Assembly: GCA_029706075.1 (NCBI GenBank)
Contig: JAINUG010000197.1
Location: forward strand, 1,527,009-1,591,008
Direction: 5' to 3'
DNA length: 64,000 nt
DNA from: Aldrovandia affinis
Taxonomy: Eukaryota > Chordata > Actinopteri > Notacanthiformes > Halosauridae
Of this stretch, positions 11,986 through 24,810 are shown one piece after another; within the stretch, counting starts at the first letter, position 1, and each line of letters begins with the position of its first letter. A model generated the notes under the pieces. The model searched no databases. It saw only the letters and a program-made list of their open reading frames with translations, and was not told the origin of the DNA. Position numbers and translations under genes: made by a program.

Positions 11986-13514
11986 TGCAGATAATGACTT
12001 ACTACATAATGTAAAAGGTTGCAGGTTGATTTGGCAGACTATACCTTACAGCAATATTATGGAGGCTATATAATAAACTAGATCTAATTGAAAACTAAAC
12101 TGTGTTTGAGTAATTGAATGTCTAAAAGGCATGCACTAAACAAAAATTTAGAAAATTGCATTACAACTGATTTTATTACATGTGCACAACATTCCAATTT
12201 GATCTATTTGCTTTGTAGTTGATAAAGTATTAGGCTACAAATTACACATGGGCCTATCTGTATGACCGCACACTTGAAACAAAACCCAATAAATATCAGA
12301 AGTGACATCGGCAGACGCCAATGAGAAAATATTGAAATCAGTTTAGAAAGGATCTATCAGTGCACCAATTTAGTTTTGTCAGGTGCTATTGAAGCAGGAA
12401 AATATAGAAGGCCATCCTAGGGAGCCTGAGGATGAGATGCAAATATAATGAAGGACAATACTTCCCTTAATAACAATAAAGTTATTGGGAATTGTGGAGG
12501 ATGAGCCTTCTTCACCCATCTTCAAAATATGTACATTATTGGCTGTGAATTCACTGACTATGTCAAAGTCAAACATGTTTTGATTGGTAATGGATGTTAA
12601 TTGAGGAAGTGTAGCATGTCTGGTCAAAAGATGTCTTGGCGGATCCTCTGTTTAAATGTACAAATCTACGAAAAGCTGATCTTTAAAATTTAATTTCTTG
12701 TGATTGTGAAATTGAGAGTGGGTGTGGAGGCCAGAACCAGTTATTGCATAACCAGTTCCACCTTTCAGTGTAGACTATACGGCTGTTAAGTATGAGAGCC
12801 AAAACAATGTACATAGATGCTTGCTGGGTCTGACTACTCCCTTCTCCTGTTTTTATAGGCAGTGCATTGGCCAACATAGTCACATTTGGTGTTAGAAAAA
12901 TATATTCCTTTCAACTTTTGAGTGACCCATACATATACTTTTGGAAAATGCAATACCATGAATGTGGTTTACCCCCCCACCCCCACCAAAAAGAATATAC
13001 ACACATATATATATTGAATGTTTACATTTAATCAAGTTAATTTTCTAAATTTTACTTTCTAATTTTCAGTTTATACTTTACCTTAAGTATTTTGGACATT
13101 TGCCCACTGAAATGCATGTAGACACCTGGCTGCAGTCCACCAGCTGAGCTGCAGCCACTGCACTGGAGAACTGTGCAAACTTTGCAAACACCCAATTGAT
13201 GAATTTGGTGGACTGTGCAGTGAAAATTGCTGTTGCAGCAATGAGACCGGCCACACTTAACTGTAACTGTTCATTACAGGTTATATTTCTCAAGTTTATA
13301 ACAAGCCAAAAGTAACCCCATGCAACTACATGCAGCCTTTCTTAGGGACTAAACTTGATTTGGAAAAAGGCCAAAAAGAATGAAGGAACTATTCTCTATG
13401 CAACAATGTTATAGCCTAACCACAATCATCAACGTTTTGTAAATGTTTTTGTAAATTTGAAATTTGGTTATCGCTGTGCATTGCTGTTTTTGCTGACACT
13501 GTCAAGCAAATAAA
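11986..13514. other. pgrmc2 intron 2, no gene seen
   Basis: AT-rich intronic sequence. Open stretches at 12379-12627 and 13078-13293 resemble nothing I recognise and lack splice or start context. Confidence 0.55.
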
Positions 13515-13884
13515 ATGTCGGTTGTGTGGGCCCATTGCAAGAGGTCGGAGAAAGACAACCGGTTTGCTATTTGTAACAAATGCTCCAGTGAGATTTCAAG
13601 AGGAGGCAACTCCAGCAAGAATTTTAATACATCAAATCTGATCATCCATTTACAAGTAAGATGTGTAGCACAGTACAACAAGTATGTGAAAGAATGTTAC
13701 AATAAAAGCTGTTCCATACATTTGTATGATTTAATTTGTGCTTACTAAAAAGTATAATGTATAAAAAAAAATTGCCAGGGCACAAATAGGACAATAAATA
13801 ACAAATTATCTGTATCAGTATCGGCCGATTGTTTTATTTGAATTATCCGTATCGGTCCAGAATTCTCATATCGGTGCATCCCTA
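13515..13884 (+). mobile_element. hAT transposon remnant: BED-finger exon plus right terminus
   Basis: From 13515 the frame reads MSVVWAHCKRSEKDNRFAIC, then NKCSSEISRGGNSSKNFNTS and NLIIHLQ, followed by a GTAAGA donor at 13656. This is a BED zinc finger (C-x2-C, then a late His) of the kind that begins hAT transposases. The element ends at about 13884 with TATCGGTGCATCCCTA, whose reverse TAGGGATGCACCGATA is a hAT-like terminus. The transposase body is missing. The last 200 bp match a second copy at 18764-18955. The finger is oriented opposite to pgrmc2, so it is unlikely to be exonised by that gene. Confidence 0.7.
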
Positions 13885-14012
13885 GTTAAGACTACTGGAT
13901 TCAGAAAAATATATTTTTCCCACATTCTCACTTGTCCAACAGCCCACAACTATGATTATGCATTCCAATTCCATTGAGGAAGAAGTAATTAGACATATAA
14001 ATAATTCCTTAC

Positions 14013-14168
14013 CCTTAAACTGCATCTCCCACTCTCGGACGCTCTCCATCTGTACAGCATTCAGATCGGACAGATCATCGTACTCATCCCGTAGTGCGTC
14101 TTTCTCTAGGCAAAACGTTGCCAGGCCCCTCGATGCGTCCCTGCCGGCGAAAATCCCATATGGTCCAT
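14013..14168 (-). CDS. pgrmc2: pgrmc2 exon 2 (b5-like domain core)
   Basis: 52 codons, phase 1 to phase 1, with acceptor CCATCTGCAG and donor GTAAGG. It reads [19 protein letters not shown], then [18 protein letters not shown] and [14 protein letters not shown]. This is the most conserved block of the family. Tyr119 in GPYGIF is the expected haem ligand position. Confidence 0.95.
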
Positions 14169-15069
14169 CTGCAGATGGGGAAGTGGGGTCTTCATTAGGG
14201 ACAGTGATGAAAGTGGTCAGGCTGATGAAACTTTGACTGACGTGTTGGCGGTGTTCACAGTGAGGTTTTACAGACGAAAATTCATTAATTAATTAATCCA
14301 AGAAGCAGGCCCTGGAAGTCTAAAAATGAGGTTTTATCAAAATAAGGTCTTCCTTTATTTATTTATCTTACTTTATAATTAATTGAGCTTACTTAAAAAA
14401 AAAAAAAAAGGCCTATTTTGTGTGCCACGTACTAAGTATGACACTGAATCTATTAGCTGAAAATGAAACAGTGGCAGGTAGTGTGGCTTAAAGCTGTGGT
14501 GACACTGCTTGGTGAGGATAAGTTGTACTACGGTGCACTAGAAAAATGTAAATAAGGTAGGACAACATAACAAACATGTTAAATCACTGTGTTTGTCTCT
14601 ATGCAACCATCATTCAAGCCAAACTTTAAATTAATCTTTGGACAACTTGCAAGTGTTGGCAAAGACAACACAATAACTTTTCTAGTTGGATTTAGCCATG
14701 CAAAGCCATGTGAAATATGTGTTTAGCAGTCTCTATGGTTTACCATTCTGTTGGTAGGCTACACGTGGTACTTTGTTTACTTGGCGCACAAACCGTCTAT
14801 TCAGGTCGACACAAGCGGCACATGCCCTTTTGTGTGCCGGATTTAAATGGAGTGGACACCACGCCCGAGCGGGTTTTGGAACGGATCCAATAATAAGCTA
14901 GCGAGATGACTGACTGCTAGTAAAGCATGCTAGTGCTAGTCAGCTAAAATCTTGTCAACAAAATTGAATCGTGTATCATTTAAGTGAGTTAAATAATCAT
15001 TGTGGCTATAGCTGTGTAACCACAAGCCTTAAATTCTTTATTCTATTTGTTATCCTACCTCTTGGGTTT
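14169..15069. other. pgrmc2 intron 1, no gene seen
   Basis: Short A-rich and ATTAATT runs; no gene or element boundary recognised. Confidence 0.55.
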
Positions 15070-15342
15070 TCACACAGTCGTCCACTGCAATCGCTGGTCA
15101 AGCTTCGTCCCTGCTTGTTGAGCGAATGTTAGATAGTGTAACATTAGAATCAGTGACCGTGAAAAAGACGTGGACAAAGTGTTTTTCATATGACAAATTT
15201 CAATTTTGTCGTGTTTTTTGCTACGGATGTGATCTTCCAAAGCCTTAAATCCTCTGGAGCCATAGCTTTCAATATCTGAACAATACATGCAGAGTATTTT
15301 GCCAGGAATATCAACTTTTCTAGAACATTCACCCACTGTCAC
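15070..15342 (-). pseudogene. Zinc-finger fragment, probably transposon-derived
   Basis: The frame contains GKILCMYCSDIESYGSRGF and KALEDHIRSKKHDKI: a C-x2-C pair, a 19-residue spacer and a H-x5-H-like pair. This is the shape of the single zinc finger that opens several fish hAT-like transposases. It is short, ends without a catalytic region, and stands alone in pgrmc2 intron 1. I do not recognise the exact family. Confidence 0.4.
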
Positions 15343-17900
15343 TTCAGTAGTGACTGACTGAAACAGAGGGTTTTTTTCCCAGTCAGTAACGGAATCTTTT
15401 TTTTTTTTTTTTTTACTCCGCTTTCAGAAAATGTTAACCTCGAACGATCGTTTTTCTCAATCACTTTTGCCATTCTTCCTTAGCGGTCATTTCACCGTTT
15501 CTAGAGGCTTTAGCTAGCTAGCATGCCCATGACTTACAGTGACAGTGACTACACTACTGTCAACCTGATTGACCTATCATTAAGTGTAGCAATTGACAAC
15601 AAATGAAAACCAATGAGGCTTATTGTGGGTCATCACAATCGCTGTTTTTCTGTGGAGAACAAATGCTTTTCAAACTCGTTTCAAACAAGTTAATGACAGA
15701 GCTCATTGCAGATACACCCATTATGAGTGTCATGAAACCTCACCCTCCCAATACTAGTGAAGACATGTGGCTAAGCCTGTGTAACTGGAAGACTAGGATT
15801 CAAGTGTGTCACACCTGGCATTACACACCCCACCAATCAAGCTTACTGCATGATCATATTAAAATCACAACAGGGAAACTGGATGTTTTTGGATATGAAA
15901 CAAACAATGCATATTTGAAAATACTTTCCTAAAATAAATTAGTGGTTAAATACAGGTTATGTGCTGGTAAGTGAAGATGTCATAAATCAACGACTGGGAT
16001 GTACACCAAATAAATGAATCCATTGGTAACTGGCATAATGTACAGGCACTCAACAGCAATTTCATACAAGTACGTATGGGACAAGAAGAGCCACATAAGT
16101 ATGTATGGGACGTTAGCATGCCTTGCTTGACTACAAGCTGCTGACAATATAACAGTACAGATCTTTTTGATATTTTGTGGAAGAACTGTTTAAGTTCCCT
16201 GCAGTTCAGCAGGACCTAACAAAGTTAACAGTACAGTCCGTGAAAGGGCTAACTTCCTATCTGTCTGACCATTTTTAAATAAACATTAATTCTCACCAAT
16301 ATTCAGAACAAAATTCTTCTTTCTGATTATGTTTTGGTATTTTCTTTGTAAATTATCAGGGATGTGCAGGACACTTTCCCATTTTTACTTACGTGCAAGT
16401 ATTTAAAATATGTATTTGACCCTAGTCAGCTTAGTATACATTTCTTTGCCACTTTGGAGGTGAAGACAGAGCATTAAAACAACCTGAAGGACTCATTTTC
16501 TCCAAGCTGAGAAAGACTGTCTAGTGATAACACCTGTGCAATGGGAACATGATGTCAAGTATACAACATTGTATTGTTAATGAAAATGATTGTGCTTCAT
16601 GTTTCTGCCCAGAGAAATGAAGCAAGTCCAGTCAAATGACTCTTTGTTGTCCCATGTTGGGAAATTAATTTTTCCAGCATTGGACAACAAAAGGTTCAAT
16701 TTTGAGTGGCGATAAGGGATCTTGGAGACAAACTGCAGTGTGCATTGCTGGAAATGCAGCAAGCATGAGTCTGCTTACACATGTTAGTCTGAGATCAGAA
16801 TGCTCCCAGGTGGGAATTTATTACCCTGGGCCTGATCACAGCTGGATTGAGAAGTCACTGTTTTGGGACCGTTTTAAAAAATATGTGTTTGACAAGTGCT
16901 TAGGTTTCACCACGTTCACACTTTTCCTTAACCCACCTCTGATATTTAACTGAACCTCCCCATTAGGTGAAAGGAAACTGATACAACGCTATTGAGGCTT
17001 AAATGTAACCCTTGCTGCAGCCCTCAGAGAGAGAGCCCTGTTTGCAGACATCTGGAAGCAGGCTCCCCCAAGTGGCTAGGTCCGTAGATTGCTACGAGCG
17101 CAGGCCGAGCCCCTGCTACGTAATCAGCCATGACCGGTCCTCAGCGGCGAGAGACAAGTGGCCTCATCCAGCCAGAGGTTGTGTGTTTAAGTCAGCCAGG
17201 TTTTCTTGAGACAGGCGACAAGTAATGATCAGTGAGTGACAAGCCTCTCCACCAATCAGTGCTAACTATCTCCTGTAGTATTGTGTGTACTCTAGTGTGT
17301 AAAAGCCACTCGCATGCAGGTGAGTGCATCGGTGCTCCTGGTGTGCAGGTGTGGGTGGCACAGTGGCACAGTCATATTAGCGGATTCTAAATTGGGAAGA
17401 GGAAAAAAGAGTTATGACTTGATGGCCAAAATTAGAAAAGAGCACGGCCCATCAAGGCTAAAGGACATGCTTGACAGCTCAGAAGTAGTGAAATTTGAGA
17501 AGTGGATTGAAAGCACTGGGAAACATCCTCTCAACCCTAACCACATGGGCAGACCTTGGAGAAAGGACTGCATGCCTTTCGTGCCTGCACCCACTGGAAA
17601 AATCTGTTCACCTGAACTCAGGTACTTGCCCCAGTTCCCTTAACAGACAGCTTTAGAGAGCGTAGTATGAGAATGCCAAATAGTACACTGTGCTTTTCAC
17701 CAAACCTGCAGCCTACTATGCAATTTACACAGAAAGGGGTACAACAGGAAATTTAGTTGCCATTTGGCATTATTGCAAATCTTGGCATGCACTTACGGAA
17801 ACTAGCACCGGAGCTTACTGCTCACTTTTTTTTTCTTGTGTCAATTTTGAGGGGAATTAAAAATAATAATTTCAGTTTCAATAATAGCTTTGCAGTAGTA
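15343..17900. other. pgrmc2 intron 1, unassigned
   Basis: No confirmed gene. The open stretch at 17314-17643 contains KKSYDLMAKIRKEHGPSRL and KDMLDSSEVVKFEKWIES, which look protein-like but match nothing I recognise. It may be part of an unlisted transposon. A tRNA-like patch (TGGCTAGGTCCGT near 17074) lies just before it but has no convincing B box. Confidence 0.4.
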
Positions 17901-17921
17901 TGTTATAAATTACATTATTAG

Positions 17922-18285
17922 CTTGAATGGAGGGATGAAGGGATAGATGGATGGATAGATAGAGGATGTAGGTTATACTTGTGTATAGAGATAGAATACT
18001 GTACAAAGCTAAATATTCTAATTCAAAATATTGTAATAGCTATACAATTGTAAGGCTTATACATATAGTATTTGCTTTTGTAAAAGTATTGTATTTTGAA
18101 GTATTATAATAGTCATGCAATATTAAGGTTTTAATGGCATCAGCTTGGATGGAGGGATGAAGGGAGGAATGGATGACAGATGGGGAGAAAAAGGACAGAG
18201 TTGCTTTTTGGTTATACATGTGTATAGAGATTTACAGTATATGGCCTTGTAACGTATTGTAATTCAGACTATTATAATATTTTTT
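17922..18285. repeat. Degenerate direct duplication, about 220-bp period
   Basis: AGCTTGAATGGAGGGATGAA (17919) recurs as AGCTTGGATGGAGGGATGAA (18143). Each copy is followed by GGTTATAC, TGTGTATAGAGAT and an ATTGTAAT-rich end. The first copy contains a small GGATAGAT run. Confidence 0.65.
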
Positions 18286-18763
18286 TTCTTTATTGGCATT
18301 ACATATTTTACAATACATACCGCAAAAGCTTTAACAATTATACGGAAATGACAGTTAAAAGACAGTCACTAGGCCAGATAGATTATCTAAATTGGAAACA
18401 CTGTCATCGGCTGGCTAAAACAACAGTCGGCAAAGATTGGCACTTTGCAATGAAAGTCTAATGTATCAACATTATTTGGCTTGGATGAGGGAAGAGTGCT
18501 CATGAATCTGTATGCAAGATAAGGTATTTTGGTGAGCTAACAATCTATTTGCAGCTTTCTAGCTAGTAAACAGTCAGATAGCTAGATAATCAATATTTAA
18601 GGCTTTAAAACAAATGATCATGGTTGGTTAAGGTTGTCTTCTTTGTAAGCTAACTAGCTAATATTAGCTGGTTAAGCTGGCACGGTAAGCTGTTAATGGA
18701 GTTTGCATTATGACGTCAGCCAGCGGCAGCTTTTTCTACAAAAAAAGGCATTTTTTGGTTCTG

Positions 18764-18955
18764 TGAAAGAATGTCACAATAAAAGTGTCATTTTTGTTTT
18801 GTGCTCATTGAAAAGTATAATGAAGGGCAGAATTATTAATATTTTTTTGCCAGGGCACAAATAGGACAATAAAGAACAAAATATTGCTATCGGCCAATTG
18901 TGTTATTTGAATAATCGGTATCCATCCAGAATTTTCATATCAGTACATCCCTAAT
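18764..18955 (+). mobile_element. Second copy of hAT right end
   Basis: TGTGAAAGAATGTCACAATA, then GCCAGGGCACAAATAGGACA and a CATCCCTAA end repeat the right end at 13686-13884 with moderate divergence. No coding part is kept. Confidence 0.7.
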
Positions 18956-19213
18956 TTCCAACATTCCAACCATACAATTTCAAAACATTGGGCCTTCGGA
19001 AGCCAACTTAATGATAGAAATATGTTAGACGAGTTCAAATGGATGCCTGAAATTAAACAGTGAAGTTTGGAATACATTTAGGCTATTTTGTAGATTAGTT
19101 TATTCCATGTCCATGCTGGAAGTTTCTTCCGAATTAGTCTGATGCAAGAACCATGGGAAATTTAAGAAATGGACCTTAACGGAGATTGAAGTAGTAGACT
19201 TATGGAACACATA

Positions 19214-19831
19214 CAGTGGAACCTCGGCCCGCGAACGCCCCTACTCACGAACAAATCGGACTATGAACACACTTTCCGAACAAATTTTCACTCGGCCCGC
19301 GAACAAGCCCTCGGTGCACGAACGCACAAACACACAAACTCGCGGGCTTCTCGCCGTAGCGCGTCGTGGATAGCGTCAGTTGTGCTTAGTACTCAGCGTT
19401 GTTTCGTCGTCGTTGTGTTCTCCTTTGATACACGTTATTTTTGTGCTATTTCCATAAAATTTGCCCTCATTATGGCTCCCAAGAAAGTGAAAAGTGCTAC
19501 TGATAGTGGTGTTAAGAAGCCTAAGCGTATTACAGTAGAAACGAAGAAGGAAATAATAGCTAAACGTGAGAGTGGTGTTCGTGTTATAAACAATGTTTTA
19601 TTTTAGTATTAATGTATTTTTCTATAATTAAGGTTATCTTTAATTCCTTTCTATATTTTTGCCACACATAAACCCATAAAAAAGTTTTAAAAAAGTGTTT
19701 CTGGGGCTGGAGAACGGATTAATTGGATTTACATTAATTTCAATGGGAAAAAAATTATTTCGGTTCGCGAACATTTCGGTTCCCGAACGGAGTCAACGAA
19801 CGAATTAAGTTTGTGGGCCGAGGTGCCACTG
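19214..19831 (+). mobile_element. Tigger/pogo-type deletion derivative (618 bp)
   Basis: The ends CAGTGGAACCTCGGCCCGCG (19214) and CAGTGGCACCTCGGCCCACA (minus strand, from 19831) are inverted repeats flanked by TA on both sides (19212-19213 and 19832-19833). Inner zones are rich in GAACGAAT/GCGAAC, as in Tigger ends. Only the first 44 codons of the transposase remain. Confidence 0.85.
19472..19606 (+). pseudogene. Tigger transposase N-terminal stub
   Basis: It reads MAPKKVKSATDSGVKKPKR, then ITVETKKEIIAKRESGVRV, and ends INNVLF at TAG. The KRITVETKKEIIAKxESG stretch begins the CENP-B/pogo-type helix-turn-helix. It is cut before the second helix by the internal deletion, so it cannot make a transposase. 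Confidence 0.8.
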
Positions 19832-20732
19832 TACATGCTTAAATAGTACACAATGTACCCATTAAGCAGTGTCAAATATTGAGCAAATTTTGAAAAGTAA
19901 TGTTCGTTTAAATGAAGTACAGAAACATTAGATGAAACTTTAGTCCTTAATTTTCAGCACACTTCACTGACAAAACTACTGAACCAGACATACATTTTGG
20001 TGTGACTGTTTTAAAAGATGCATAACTTGACATAGCCCTCCCTTTTAAAGCTTATTATCTGTATTTATTAATGTGTGGTTGTGGCCGTGGCCATGGTCTG
20101 TTTGAATCCTCAGCAACCATCCCACTGACCTGCCACGTACAATACAGTACCATTTTGAAAAGCAGTGTGTGTGTGTGTGTGTGTGTGTGTTGGAAAGCAC
20201 TGTCATGGGACTTAGAAAGGATGACACCCCCTGACAAACCATATATAGCAACACATTCTTGGTATAATAAAGAATGCAGCACATACAAGAAAACTCTTCA
20301 TAGAACTCATCTTTCTAAACAAACTATGTCGTGGAGCTCAGACAGTTGCCCACACAGCCCCAATAACACTGACATCTGTTTTAACCCCTAATGTCTACTT
20401 GACATGGTGGATGAGATCCCTCAGATTTCTCCCCGGACCCAGAGATGAGAAAGCAGCCACCGGTTCGAACAACATTATTAACCAATGTACAAACAGGGAG
20501 AGCCGTTCAAGGCCAAACCAAAAACGCTCTGAATACTTCACATCTCCCACTGATAATTATAGGAACACTGGGAGATCCACCCCCAACCCCCTCTCCCTTG
20601 CTGTGCCACCCACCTGTGTATGGCATGATGAATGCATTTGTATACATCTCATTGATGTGCTCATGGTCACCCCGCTACCGGGCCTGTGATCATCTCAGTT
20701 CGACCAATGTGGTACACTCAGGGCAGATAAAA
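19832..20732. other. pgrmc2 intron 1, no gene; GT repeat at 20165-20190
   Basis: Holds a 26-bp perfect GT microsatellite. No supported gene. Confidence 0.7.
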
Positions 20733-20822
20733 CCCTGCCCTTTAATTGTTAATTTGATATTCTTGATTGATCAAATTTTTACGGCGATTAATCGATCATC
20801 GAGCAATCATTTACATCCTTAG
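20733..20822. repeat. Copy of hAT-like terminus (ATTAATCGATCATCG type)
   Basis: TTAATTTGATATTCTTGATT, then ACGGCGATTAATCGATCATCG-type sequence ending ACATCCTTAG, repeats the element end at 11905-11985. It is solitary here. Confidence 0.6.
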
Positions 20823-22730
20823 TTTTCAAAGTATTAAAAAGATATTGATCAGGTCTATGCTATCCTCACTGAAGTCTGTATCATCCTGAGATGTACATGG
20901 CTCTAGAGGCCTGCAGCCTAATCAGATGCAAAGAAGTCAGGTAGTGTGATATACTATTTGCATGCAATTCATGTGTGTGTGGGTGATTCGTTTGGAATGT
21001 GCTAGGGTGCAGGTATCATACAGGTGTAAAGATCAGTGGAAACAGACAGAACAAGAACCAAATCATCTGAGGTAGATGGCGTCCCATACATATCCCAATA
21101 AATGTTTGTGAACTCCAGCTCACCACTTCACTACCTGTGAACAGTTTCAGGTCAAAGATCAATGAAACATTATCCTGGATTCTTGGCCTCTGCACCCCCT
21201 TTAGCCCACTCTCTGCCCACTTGGAGACTTCTTTACAATAATTCAATGACCCCCTGCCAAAACCTAAAACAAGCCTCACACTTCTTACCCTGACATATAC
21301 AAAATAATATTATTAACCTGAAGACATAAAATTACAGCCTTACTGACAGCACACTCAAACGTGTCATTAAATCACACCAAGAAACATGGACCCCCTTTCT
21401 TCATGACATAGGTCAAGTAATGCCCATTTGAATTTCCCTGCTTTTTTCGCGTTGTCACCTCTCAGTCACTTATAGCCCAATTGTATTATCTGGAATATAT
21501 GTACAGTAGAATAAGAAATGAACCAAAACATTTGCAAGAAAACAAATAAAGCAGACTGTGCCTCATTCAACAGCACATTTTCCATTGCTCTAAAGTCAGC
21601 AGGCTAATGTATAATCAAAATCGAAGGACGCTATCAATATCATAGTAACCAAGCATGGCATAGCATTCAGGCCAGTCTGAGAAAGAGGGCAGCATTAATG
21701 TAATTTTGCTATTGACAGCCCCTAAATTAGCTAGCTAATTGAAGTACCCTCTTGATTTACAAACACCAAAATTATGAGTCTACTCTTCTAAAACCCTATT
21801 TGAAAACATGTTATCTTACCTATGGCTTCATGTCGCAAAGACCTTTGAGAACAGGAAAGTCCAGCCACAGAGGAACATGCTATTCACCTAACAAGCCTAA
21901 TCCTGGGAGAATCCCTGGCATTCAAAAATAGATGGAGTTGGGGCTGTAAATAACCAACAAAAATGTTTTATTCCTTGGAATGTTTGAACCAAATGTGGTG
22001 TATAGGAGGGCAATATCTTTTCCCAAAATTGTAAACCCCATTTGTAACAGTAACCATCACATCACTGCAACATCCTCTGTCAATACAGGGGGCGCACACC
22101 AGCACATTCTCCAGGAAATAGTGTACCAGATGCTGCTGCTTTTCCTTCAGATATCCACCAGCTGTGCTGCACAGTAACTGTGCTGAAAGACTAATTTCTG
22201 CAGGCAGATCGGCCAGATGAGTCACTAGCGAGGCAGGGAATATCCTGCAAAGTGAATCCCTCCCTCCCTGGGCAAAGCTATGGTTGATTATGCTTTGCCA
22301 TACAGAACACCACGCCAATTTCAAGAAATTGGTTCACTTTGTAAAATTACTGAAATATTTTGCCAATGTTACATTTACTTGCATTCCTAGCTCTTCTACC
22401 AAAACAGTTAACAGACCATTACTTTACTTTACATACTGTTGGGGAAGTTAGACCAAGTCCACGGCAAGCTAGAGACGACCTCACAACCTTTTGTTAGTGA
22501 CCCAACACTGGAGTAGGTATGGGATCACAGTATAAAATGTAGAGGTTATGATATCCTTCCAAAAAGTACAACAGCTACTCAGTTTCATAACAGTACATAA
22601 TTCTTAAAATATATTATTTTACAAATACCTTTTAATGAAATTGAATTCTTTGCTTTGAACAAAAATTTATTTCCACAGTGTATTCAAAAATTCTGCAGAG
22701 AAACGTTGTGGAGAAAAAGTCCTAAATCTA
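20823..22730. other. pgrmc2 intron 1, no gene seen
   Basis: No coding or repeat structure I can support. Confidence 0.55.
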
Positions 22731-22732
22731 GA

Positions 22733-23005
22733 CTAGGGAATGTAATGGTAGATCGGTATCACTACATACCATGGTCATAGTATTTCTTTTTTTTAACTAT
22801 GTTGCAAACTGTAACAATGTTCCTCTTAATAGTCACGGTGTAAACAGATTACTTTTGTAGCTGAAACTGTGTTGGTTGTCAGAAGTTATAAATGTTCTAA
22901 GCCCATCTAATGAAAGGCTTATTTTAACTTAAATTCCCTACGTGTCTGCCATGGCAATTTTTGGCAAGGTTATCATACCGTCAAAATGTAATACTCGACA
23001 TCCCT
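22733..23005. mobile_element. Possible small hAT-type MITE
   Basis: The left side begins TAGGGAATGTAATGGTAGAT and the right side, read on the minus strand, begins TAGGGATGTCGAGTATTACA. Interiors contain related GGTATCA/CCATGGTCATAGTA and ATCATACCGTC. No matching target duplication was found, so limits are tentative. Confidence 0.4.
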
Positions 23006-23140
23006 AGCAGACAACAGGATTTATATAAAATGTATGCACGAATTCTATTAAACGTAACGTTACTTTCAAGTTACAAGTTGCATACGTTATTCCACAAGAT
23101 TGCACATACATATTTCTATAAATTATTTATTCATGCATAT

Positions 23141-23200
23141 AGGACGGTACACTGAGGCAACAAACTATGTTGGAAGTTGGTTGCATCAATGTACCGTCCT
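23141..23200. repeat. 21-bp near-perfect hairpin
   Basis: 23141-23161 (AGGACGGTACACTGAGGCAAC) pairs with 23180-23200 at 19 of 21 positions around an 18-nt loop. Size and shape are pre-microRNA-like, but no conserved seed is recognised. Confidence 0.7.
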
Positions 23201-23282
23201 GTACCATTAGAATGGTGATTTATTTTGTATTTTTGTAGATCACGTGGCTTAGTTCTGAATGTTAATTGATCACTTACAGGAA

Positions 23283-23640
23283 AAACTTCTGCAAGAGAGC
23301 AGAAACCCACCTCTTCAGACTCCACTACCACTGATTCTGTACATGAACTAATTGTCATCACCACTGTTTAAACGTTTAATACTGTATGTCGTATTTATGT
23401 TTAATACTGTATTAAAGTAAATAAATACTTTTTTTTTCAAAAAAGTACGTAAGGGTTTTAAGAGTAAACTTTCCCTCTCTATGCTACAGGTACGGTATGC
23501 AGTTGCCAACAATGTCTATTGCTGTATTACTACACTGATCTCTTGCGCGAAAAATGATTGATTTTACCATGTATAAATGCACATCTTGGAAGTCGCTCTC
23601 GATAAGAGCGTCTGCTAAATGCCAAATGTAAATGTAAAAA
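23283..23640 (+). mobile_element. L2 LINE 3' end, truncated copy
   Basis: AACCCACCTCTTCAGACTCC is the last coding stretch of an L2 reverse transcriptase. The following 3' UTR matches the 38-kb L2 element in sense orientation (CACCACTGTTT, ACAGGTACGGTA, TGTCTATTG). It ends in the tail GTCGCTCTCGATAAGAGCGT, then CTGCTAAATG. It is 5'-truncated, as usual for LINEs. Confidence 0.8.
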
Positions 23641-24239
23641 CTAATCTTCCCGCCCTGAAGATGCCAAACATTACTTTGTGCAAAAATGTCACGTGATTGG
23701 CTTAAACCGCATGGAATCTTTAAGAACACGGCGAACCCACTGCCGTTAGCCATTTACGTTTTGTAGGCGCCAGAACTGAACCAAACCAACAACAATACAG
23801 CTAACGTATCCAGACTATCTAGGTTACCAACCAAACCAACAAAAACTAAAAGTTGCCCAGTGTGGAGCAACGTTCGCAAACAAATAGTGTCGCAAGCAAT
23901 TTTCAAGCCTCGTTTGTGGATTAGAACAAAGACAGCTAACGTAATGTTAGTGCTGCAGGCGCCAAACAAGAATGGGTTTTCATTAATAGCGTTACACAAG
24001 TTTGATGTGACTACATCGCTTGCTAGGTAATTGTGAAGTGAACGTCATGGATATCGAATTACAAAGCCAAGATTTATGATACTAAATTAGCGAATTTGCG
24101 TTCTAGTTGATTATTAGCTATATTGATTATTATATTGGCATGCTGCAATGCAGGTGAAAGGTTTTGCTGACACTTCTATATTAGCAAATAACTTCGCAAA
24201 TTCCAAGACACATGGACACACAAAATACATCTCAATAAA

Positions 24240-24770
24240 CACTAAGCTATGCTAACTAGCTAGGCTCATTGAAAACCACAATACATTGCATTTGGCTAGC
24301 AAGCTAACCATATGTAGCTAGCTTATTGTTAGTAATACTTCGTAATTACAGTAAGCGATACAAGTTAGTACCAGCTACATAGCTAGGGCTGGCTCAGTTA
24401 CAATTATAACGGAGTGATTTATCCAACTGATTTTACAAATTACATACAAGTTCGCTAGCTAACGTTAAACCTTTCGGAAAATATCATCCAGTGCAAGTTA
24501 AATGAGCTAGCAAGCTAGTAGTATAGGTAACGAACTTTATGTGGACTACGGTTTGAATATAACTGTCATTTAACTGTCTGGCTAGCCATATTTCGTTTAT
24601 TATATCCCGAATGCTGTCACAATTAAATGAGCTAACGCTCTACCTATCGGGAATAGTGAGCATGCCAGTTTAGCAGGCTAGCTATTTTGTACACGTAGCT
24701 AGCTACTACTAGTTAAGATGAAACTAGCCAACGAGCCAAGTTAGCGATTCGGTTTGTGTGTCGCTAGCTT
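24240..24770. repeat. GCTAGC / TAACGTTA-rich tract at start of pgrmc2 intron 1
   Basis: At least eight GCTAGC or CTAGCTAG words with interspersed TAACGTTA occur within about 500 bp, directly downstream (in gene sense) of the first coding exon. No tandem register is seen. Confidence 0.6.
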
Positions 24771-24810
24771 GTTAGCATGGTCGATCTCATGATGATTAGT
24801 GTGGTCTTAC

